Positions 37,401 through 46,400 of a DNA stretch of 64,000 bases are shown piece after piece (position 1 is the stretch's first letter; each line of letters starts with the position of its first letter). Below the pieces are notes generated by a model, which was not told the DNA's origin, searched no databases, and saw only the letters and a program-made list of their open reading frames with translations. Source of the DNA: Limisphaera sp049537155 (GTDB lineage: Bacteria > Verrucomicrobiota > Verrucomicrobiia > Limisphaerales > Limisphaeraceae); contig NZ_JBMVQZ010000002.1 in the NCBI RefSeq assembly GCF_049537155.1, positions 310,001 through 374,000 of the forward strand, in the 5' to 3' direction. Made by a program: the position numbers and the translations under genes.

Positions 37401-40400
37401 CTGGATCTGGCGGCCCGCTTCGGCTACCTGGAGCCCTCCACGGTGGACTTCATCGAGGGGGTCCTGCAGGTCGTGGACCTCATCAACAGCCTGGACAGCC
37501 TGGGCGAGGGCACGATTCTGATTCCGTTCGGTTCATTCCGATTGAACGAGGGCCCGGACGGTCGCCGCACGCAGATCCAGCCCCTGGAGGCGCTGGCCTC
37601 GCGGACCCTCCAGGACATCGCCGCTGCCGCCCAGGCTGCCACCGGCCCGGGCGCCAGCAGCAGCTATACCAGTGCGGTGTCCGGGTTCGTCAGCGACGTG
37701 GGCAGCCTCGACAACTTCTCCATCCCGGTTTTCAAGAACCCCACCGAACTGTTCAATCTGTTCATCGGTGAACCGGTCCGCCTGGTGGAGTGGCGGATGC
37801 CCACCTTCAAATTCATGTTCACCTACACCCAGTCCTTCTCCATTTACGGCCCGCTCTTCGCCCGGTTCGGAGGCACCATTGGCGCCGACATCAACATCGG
37901 CTTCGGCTACGACACCTTTGGGATCCAGAAATTCATCAGTTCGGAGGACAAGAACTTCCTGGACATCCTGGACGGGTTCTACGTTCTGGACTTCGACGCC
38001 AGCGGTCACGAGCAGCCCGAGGTGCGACTGTACGGCGAACTGTTTGCCGGGGCCGAGATCAACCTGGTGGTGGCCAAAGCGGGTGTCCAGGGCGGGCTCG
38101 GGTTCGAGGTGACCTTCGACCTGAACGACATCAACGACGACGGTCGTGTGCGGGTCAGTGAGATCGTGGCCAACGCCCAACAGGATCCCCGCTGCATCTT
38201 TGACATCGAAGGCCGGATTTACGTCTTCCTGGAGGCCTTCCTGAAGGTGGACCTGTTCTTCTTCAGCATCGACAAGACGTGGCGCTTTGCCGAGATCACT
38301 CTCTTCAGCTTCGAGATCACGTGTCCGGAACCGGTATTGGCCGAGTTCTCCGGCACCGATCTCATCCTCAACATCGGTTCGCGCGCCGATCGGCGGCAGG
38401 AAATCGACACCACCGACGGCAGCGAAACCTTCATCGTGCGTCACGTGGGCGGTTCGGCCGGTGCCGAAACCGTGGAGGTCCAGTGGGGCAACTGGAAGCA
38501 AACCTTCGAAAACGTGGGCAGGGTGATCGTCGAGGACGCCGGACAGGGCGACGATTACCTCGACTTCCGCGGCGTGCTTTCGACCGTGGAAGTGCACGGC
38601 GGAGCCGGTAAAGACACGATCTACCTGGGTGACGGGCCCAACTCCAGGGCCTGGGGCGACGACGGTGACGACCTCATCGTGGCCAGCAACGCCAGCGGCG
38701 TGACCGGGGTGATCCTGTACGGCGGCGCCGGAAACGACACGCTCACCGCCGGCGCCTCCGCCATCGTGATCTACGGCGGGCCCGGCCATGACCTCATCAC
38801 CGGTTCCCCTGAAGCCGACGAGCTTCATGGTGACGACGGCTCGGGCACGGCTGCCGACGGCAACGACGTCATCCGGGCCGGCGCGGGCGACGACATCCTG
38901 CGTGGCGGGCGCGGCAACGACGAGTTGTACGGCGAGGAGGGCAACGACTGGATCCGCGGCGACGACGGGAACGACCGGCTCTACGGCTCGACGGGCCATG
39001 ATGTGCTGGAGGGCGCCGCCGGCGATGATCGTCTGTACGGCAGCGCCGGCAACGACATCCTCCTGGGCGGCGCCGGTTCCGACTGGGCCAACGGCCATGG
39101 TGGTGTGGACCTGCTCATCGGCGATGACGACCCCGCCACGCCCCTGACCATCAACGGTCTGGCCATCACCCCGGCAAACCTCGCGGCCATCCGGGCCGCC
39201 CTGGCGGCCATTCCGACGGCCGGACTGACCGTCCGCAACCTGCCCGGCGCACAAAACACCGCCAAGGGCAACGACATCCTCATCGGCGGCGGCAACGTGG
39301 ACATGATCTTCGGCGGGCCCGGCGACGATACCCTGTACGGCGGCAATTTCATGAACCAGGGCGAGACCACCGTTATCGAAGAGGATCACAACGATTTCAT
39401 CGAAGGCGGCCCGGGCAACGACAGCATCTTTGGCGACGATTCGATGGGCCGGACGGGCGATCGTGACACCGGCATCGCCATCCAATCGGCCATCTTCTAC
39501 GACCTGAACCAGAACGGCGTGCGCGACCCGGATGAGACCGGCTTTGGGGGCGTGACGGTGACGTTGTATCGCAACGACGGGTTGCTCATCGGCTCCGTGA
39601 AGACCGATGTGGACGGCTCGTTCAAGTTCACCGGCCTGGATCCGGACCGGTATTACCTGACCTTCAGTGCGGTGCCGGGGTTGAACTGGATCGCCCAGTT
39701 CGGCGGCGGGGCGGCCGATGCCGAGGAGTCCGGTCTGGACAGCGATGTTTATCCCACCGGACCGCTGGCCGGTCGCACGCCGGACTTCCAGCTCACTTTC
39801 GATGAAACCGAGCGGAACATCGCCGCCGGGTACGAGGGTCCGTCCCGGCTGTCGGTCGAGGACGTGTCGGTGTTGGAGGGCAACGACGGCCAGACGCTGG
39901 TCAGCATGCGCGTGACCCTCTCCGGCCCGCAACGCGTGCCGGTCAGCGTGCGTTACGCCACCGCGGACGGCAACGACGCCGATCCGTATCGCAACGCCAT
40001 GGTGGCTGCCGGCGACTACCTGGCGGCCACCGGCATCCTGACGTTTGCCCCCGGCCAGACCAGCAGGACACTGACCTTTGTCGTCCTGGGCGATCGGGTG
40101 TACGAGGAGCACCAGCAGTTCCGCGTCCTTTTCTTCGATGCCTCGCCCGAGATCGTGATTCCGCCCTCGGCAGCCGTGGCTTTGGTCACCATCCTCAACG
40201 ACGATCCCATCCCGGTGATCCACGCCGGCGACTATGTACCGCCCTCGACCCTTCTGCCGGACGGCAGCCGCATTTACCTGGTGCCGGAAGACACGACCGC
40301 CGAATTCGTCATCACACTGTCGAACCCCAGCGAGCGGGTGATCCAGGTCCGGTACCTCGTGGATTCGGCCTGGGACTGCGGTTGTGATCCGAACCCGGCC

Positions 40401-43400
40401 AAGCCCTTCCCGTTGTATGCGGACGGCGACTACGTGCAACCCGCGCCGGGCACGCTGGTCTTCAACCCGGGCGAGACGGCCAAGCGTGTGACCGTCCAGC
40501 TTCGCCAGGACACGCTCGACGAGTACGACGAGAGCTTTTATCTGGAATTGTTCGCACCGGAGTACGCCCGGATCGGTGACGCGCGCGGCTACGGGATCAT
40601 TCCGGACGACGACGCCCCGGTGAGCGTGAGCATCCATGAATCGGGCGATCCCACCTCGTTCTTCACCAGCGTGTTCGAGGGCGACCACGGGTATCAGCTC
40701 GTGCCGGTCGAGATCAGCCTTTCAGCGCCCAGCGGGAAGGAGGTCACCGTGACCTACGCCACCTCACCGGGCACGGCCGTCGAGGCGGTCTATTCCGGAG
40801 ATCCCACCGAGGCCGCCGATTACCTGGCCCATCCGTACGAGGGCGTGCCGGAGGACCAACAGGTGCTGGTCTTCGCCCCGGGCGAAACGTCGAAGACGGT
40901 GTTCATCAAGGTGTTCGGGGATTTCCGGGACGAACCGGACGAGTTCTTCTTCGTGAACCTGTTGAGCGCGGACAATGCCGAACTGGCGGCGGACCCGCTG
41001 AGCCAGAGCAATCATTTCGTCATCGAGATCGTGGACGACGATGGCGGTGCGCCGGTGGACGCCGGGCCATGGAGCGTCTATTTCGGCGAGGATACCTTCG
41101 TGGTGCGGGAGCCCCAGTCGGGCACGGCGTATGCCTGGATCACGCTGCATCGCACTCCGGGCAGCTCTCAACCCGTGGCCGTGTTCTACACCGTGAACGG
41201 CACGGCCACGGCCGGCAGCGATTACACGCCCGTCCAGCGGCATGTGGTCTATTTCCCGGGCAATGCCACGACCCGGCTGGTGGCTGTGCCGATCCATGCC
41301 GACGGGGTCACCGAGGGTGACGAAACCGTGCAACTGTTCCTGCGCAATCCCACCGGTGGACCGGTTCGCGCCGGCCCGGACAGCGCGATCCTCATCATTC
41401 GGGATGCGGATCTGCCGCTGGTCTCGGTCAAGCCCGGCACGGTGGTCACGGAGGGAACCGGTGCGGGCACGACAACCGCCACCTTCACCATCCAGTTGAG
41501 CGCTCCGGCGCCGGCCGGCGGGGTGTCCGTGGATTGGGCCACCGTCAATGGCACCGCGCGGGCCGGCCAGGACTTCACTGCCGCAGCCGGTACGGCCTTC
41601 ATCCCGGCCGGCAGTCTGACCACCACGGTGAATGTGTCCGTGATCCGGGATGCGGTTCCCGAACTGACGGAACGGTTCGGTCTCCGGTTGTCGAACCCCG
41701 TACGGGCCGTGCTGCATCCGCAGCAGTTCGTCGGGTCGGCGACCATCCATGACGACGACCTGTACACCGTTGAGGGCCGGGTCTTTTACGACGCCAACGG
41801 CAACGGGTTCCTCGACATCGGCGAGGCCGGCATTGCCAACGTCAGCGTCGAGATCACGTGGGTGCAGAACGGGGCGAACCAGGTGGCCACGGTGGTGACC
41901 GACGACAATGGCCTGTACAGCCAGGCGGTGACCCTCGGACCGGTTTCCGTCCGGGTGGATGGTTCGACGGTGAAGTCGCCCTGGCAGAAGGGGTTTGGTC
42001 CCTATCTGTTGATGGGCTGGTCCGGCACCTGGACCAACACCACCAACAATGAGAATCAGAGCGAACAGTTCGAGGGCATCACCGGGCTGTCGCCCTTCAC
42101 GCCCGTCGGGTACACCAACAGCTTCACGCTGAGTGCCGGAGGCACCTCAAGGGACGTCGGCCGCGGCGGCACGGATGACACCCTCTTTGGCGGGCCGGGG
42201 AATGACTCGATCGACGCCGGCGGCGGTGACGATCACGTGGTGGGCGGTCATTGGCAGACCGCCACCGACACCAACATGCCCGTGAACCGGCTCGTGTATG
42301 ATGCCGAGGTTGTGGTCGTCACCTCGGCCACGGATCTGGTGGCCGAGTACGGGCTGCCTGCCGGTTCGACCCTGCACCCGATCTACGACGACGGCCCCGT
42401 CTTTTCCGTGGTCCCTCAGCTGTTCCCCGGTCGCATCGGGGGCCAGATCTGGCGCGATCTGAACCTGAACCACCAGCAGAACGCCGGTGACCCGCTGTTC
42501 ACCCAGGGCGTGCTGGTGACGCTGTTGGACGCCGCGGGCAACCCGGTCAATGCCCTGTTCACGACCACCGGCAACTACGAGTTTACCAACCTCTACATCG
42601 ATTCCGACCCGGCCAAGCCGAGCCGTTACGTGGTCGAATTCACGCTGCCCGACGGGTTCACCTTCGTGGATCCCAACGTGGGGGATGCCAATCCGGCCAC
42701 GGATTTCTCCCTGATCGACAGCGATGCCGAGTTCGTGAACCGCACGCGGGTGATCGAGCTGAACGTTACCAACCCGCTCAAGGTTTCGATTGATGCCGGT
42801 GTGGTCCCGGCCGGGGTGTACGCCGAGCTGGGCAACGTGCACTTCAGCCGCGGCACCTACAGCGTTTCGGAGGTCCAGCCCGGTTACGTGGAGATCACGG
42901 TGATCCGCGGTGTGGCCACGCATCCGGCCGTGGTGGTGGCCCGCACCTTCGACGGCACGGGGCCCAACGGCGCGGTTTCCGCCCCGGTCTCTTCGCGCAA
43001 CTACACCGCCACGACCGCCGTGCTGGTGTTCGATGTGGGCGAGACCCTGAAAACCTTCCGCATCCCGGTCCACAACCGGAACCTCGACTTCACCGAGTTC
43101 CGATACTTCACGCTCAGCCTGCACGACGCGACCGGCCGGCCGTACGATACGGCCACCGTTTACATAGTGGGCGAGGGCAATCCGACCGTGACCGATGACG
43201 ACTTCATCCTGGGCGGCGTGGATTGGGACATCATCCTCGGCGACTCGGGCAACATCCCGGGTTACGCGGTGACCGCCGAATGGGCGGACATGAACCAGCC
43301 GGCCAAACTGGGCAACCTGCAACGGTTCGGTGGCCCGGGCCATGACGTGATCCGGGCGGGCATCGGCGCCGATTTCGTGGACGGGCAGCTGGGCAACGAC

Positions 43401-46400
43401 CGGCTTGCCGGTGAGGATGGCGTGGACATTGTCCTGGGCGGCCTGGGCGACGACCGGATCGAGGTGGGCCAGGGCGACGACCAGATCCGGGGTGACCACG
43501 GCGACGACACCGTTGTCTCGCGCCGGCCGGTGCCGGGCATTGTCCTGACCTCCACCTCGCTGACCCATCAGCAGTGGCAGGCCGGCTCGTTGGTCACGCT
43601 CAACGTTCACACCCTCCACGACACGTTCGAAAAGGCCGAGCTGTACGGAGATGCCCAGGACAACCGGTTCGACCTGAACGGGTGGTCCCGGACCGCCTTC
43701 ATTGACGGATCGGGCGGACGCGACACGTTGCTGGTGACCCACGACACCGACATGGTCCTGAAGGATGCCTCGCCGTTGGAGCACCTGCTGTGGACGGTGC
43801 TGCTCGGGTTCCCGAAAGACGCCGCGCTGGCCCTGCCCACCGGCGCCACCTACCACCTGGCTTCGTTGGAGGATGTGACCCTCCAGGGCGGGCCCTCGGC
43901 CAACGTGCTGGACGCCACCGCCTACTCGCGGCCGGTCACCTTCGTCGCCACCCCGGGCGGCGACACCTACCTGGGCGGCCCGGCCGCGGACGTGTTCCGG
44001 TTCATCGTGGATCAACCCCTGGGTGTCATCACTCTCCGGGGCAATGGCGGCGCTGACACGCTGGACTTCTCCGGCACCGCCGACGGCGTGACGGTGGATC
44101 TCGCCATTCTCGGCACGGCCCAGACGGTCCATGCGGACCTTGACCTGCTACTGCAGGACGAAATCGAGAACGCGATCGGCGGCGACGGCGACGACATCCT
44201 CCGGGGTAACAGCCTCGACAACCTCCTGCAGGGTGGCCCGGGCAACGACTGGCTCGAAGGCCGTGCCGGTCATGAGACCTACGTCTTCGACACCGACCTG
44301 GCCTGGGGCGACGAAACGGTCGTGGAACAGATCGCCGATCCGGGCGTGGACACCCTGGACTTCTCGGGTACCACGACCCGTTCGATTCACCTCAACATGG
44401 GCCTGCTGGGCGTGTTCCAGGTCGTCAACGACAACCTGCGGCTGCGGCTGGTGGGCGAGGGAATCGAGGTCGTCCGGGGCGGCGCACTCGACGACGTCAT
44501 CCGGGGCAACGGGAATGACAACTGGCTGGTGGGCGGTCCGGGTGATGACCTGCTCGATGGCAAGGGCGGCAACGACCGCCTCGACGGCGGCTCCGGCAAC
44601 GACACGCTCCTGGGCGGCGCGGGTGTGGATCGCATTGTCGAGTCGGCGAACACCGACTTCAGCCTCACCGACTGGGAGCTGCGCCGCGGCACTGGTGAGG
44701 TGGACACGCTGGACAGCATCGAGATCGCTCATCTGAGCGGCGGCCCCGGCAACAACACCTTCACGCTGACCGGCTGGACCGGCCAGGGCAGCATCCTCGG
44801 TCAGGGAGGATGGGACACCGTGGTATGGGCCGCCAACGCGGACTTTGTGGTGACCGACACCGCCCTGGCGGTCACCGTGGCCACCGGGCCCATGGTCCTC
44901 AACTCGATCGAACAAGCTCGGCTGACGGGCGGCGAAGGCCCGAACCTGCTGGATGCCTCGGGCTTCTCGGGCCGGGCCTTCCTCACCGGCGGCCTGGGCA
45001 ACGATGTTCTGATCGGTGGCAGTGGCGCGGACGTTCTGCAGGGCGGCCCGGGCCATGACATCCTCACGGGTGGACGGGGCAATGACATCCTGGACGGCGG
45101 CACGGGGGTGAACCGGGTGATCGAAGACCTGTCTGCCGCCGCCTGGCCGGTGGAATTCGTGGCGCGCAACGACCTGCTCTTCATCACACAGCGGGATCCC
45201 TCCCCGACACCCACGGACGACACGGTCTACGAGGTGGATTTCCTGGCGGGCATCCAGGAATTGGAACTGACCGGCAGCGCCCAGAACGACTCCTTCGATG
45301 TCAGCGGTTGGACGGCCGGTTCGTTGAACCTTGCCGGTGGCGGCGGAGCGCAGGACACGCTGCGGCTGCAACTGCCCGTGCCCCACGTCCCCGCGCCCAC
45401 GGGCGCCACGGTCACCCTCACCAACACCCAGCTTTCGTTCACGGGTGCCGGCGGGACGATCGCGCTGTCCTCCATTGAACGGGCCGTGCTTACGGGAACC
45501 GACCGTGACGAGGTGTTCGATGTCACCCAGTTCACCGGTACGGCCTGGGTCCATGCCGGAGGCGGCGACGACCTCGTCCTGGACGGCCCCGGTCCCAACT
45601 GGTACGAGGGCGGCCCGGGCGATGACCGATTCGTCTTCTTCCCGGACGGTGCCGTGTGGGCCGACCTGAACGTGGTGGTGGGCGGGCCGGGGACGGATGC
45701 GCTCGATCTCTCGGCGTTCAGCACCGGTGTAACCGTGGACCTGGGCCTGCTGGGTACGATCCAGACGGCCGTGGCCGGTGAGTTGCAGTTCTTCCTCCCC
45801 GACGAGGATCTTGAGAACCTCGTCGGAGGTTCGGGCAACGACACGCTCCGCGGCAACGGGCTGGACAACATCCTGACCGGCGGGCCCGGTCAGGACAACC
45901 TCGACGGAGCCGGCGGCCGTGACACGGTGCGCGAAAGCGCCGATGCCGACTTCGTCCTGACCGACGTGGCGCTCACCGTGGGCGCTGTGAGCGACACCCT
46001 GGCCAACATTGAAATCGCGCATCTGATCGGCGGCGCCGGCGACAACACCCTGGACGCGTCGGGCTTCTCCGGAACGGCCATTCTGGAGGGTGGCGACGGG
46101 AACGATCTGTTGGTGGGCGGCAGCGGCAGGGACATCCTCGTGGGCGGCGCCGGCAACGATACCCTCCGGGGCGGTGCCGGCCATGACATCTACCGTTTCG
46201 ACGTGGACCTGGTCCTCGGCCATGACACCGTGGACGAGGCTCCGGGTAACGGCACGGACATGCTGGACTTTTCCGAGACCTCCGGTGTGGGCGTCACCGT
46301 TCGCCTCGGTGTCAGCTCCGTCCAGACCGTGGCGGCGGGTCGCCTGCAGCTCACCCTCGTCCACGGGGACGGCATCGAATACCTGCGGGGCGGTGACGGC

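Noticed and set aside
37533..40688. 1051-residue minus-strand open frame inside the giant gene
   Set aside because: Its VVA/AGP-rich repeats mirror the RTX and Calx-beta coding on the plus strand; a shadow.
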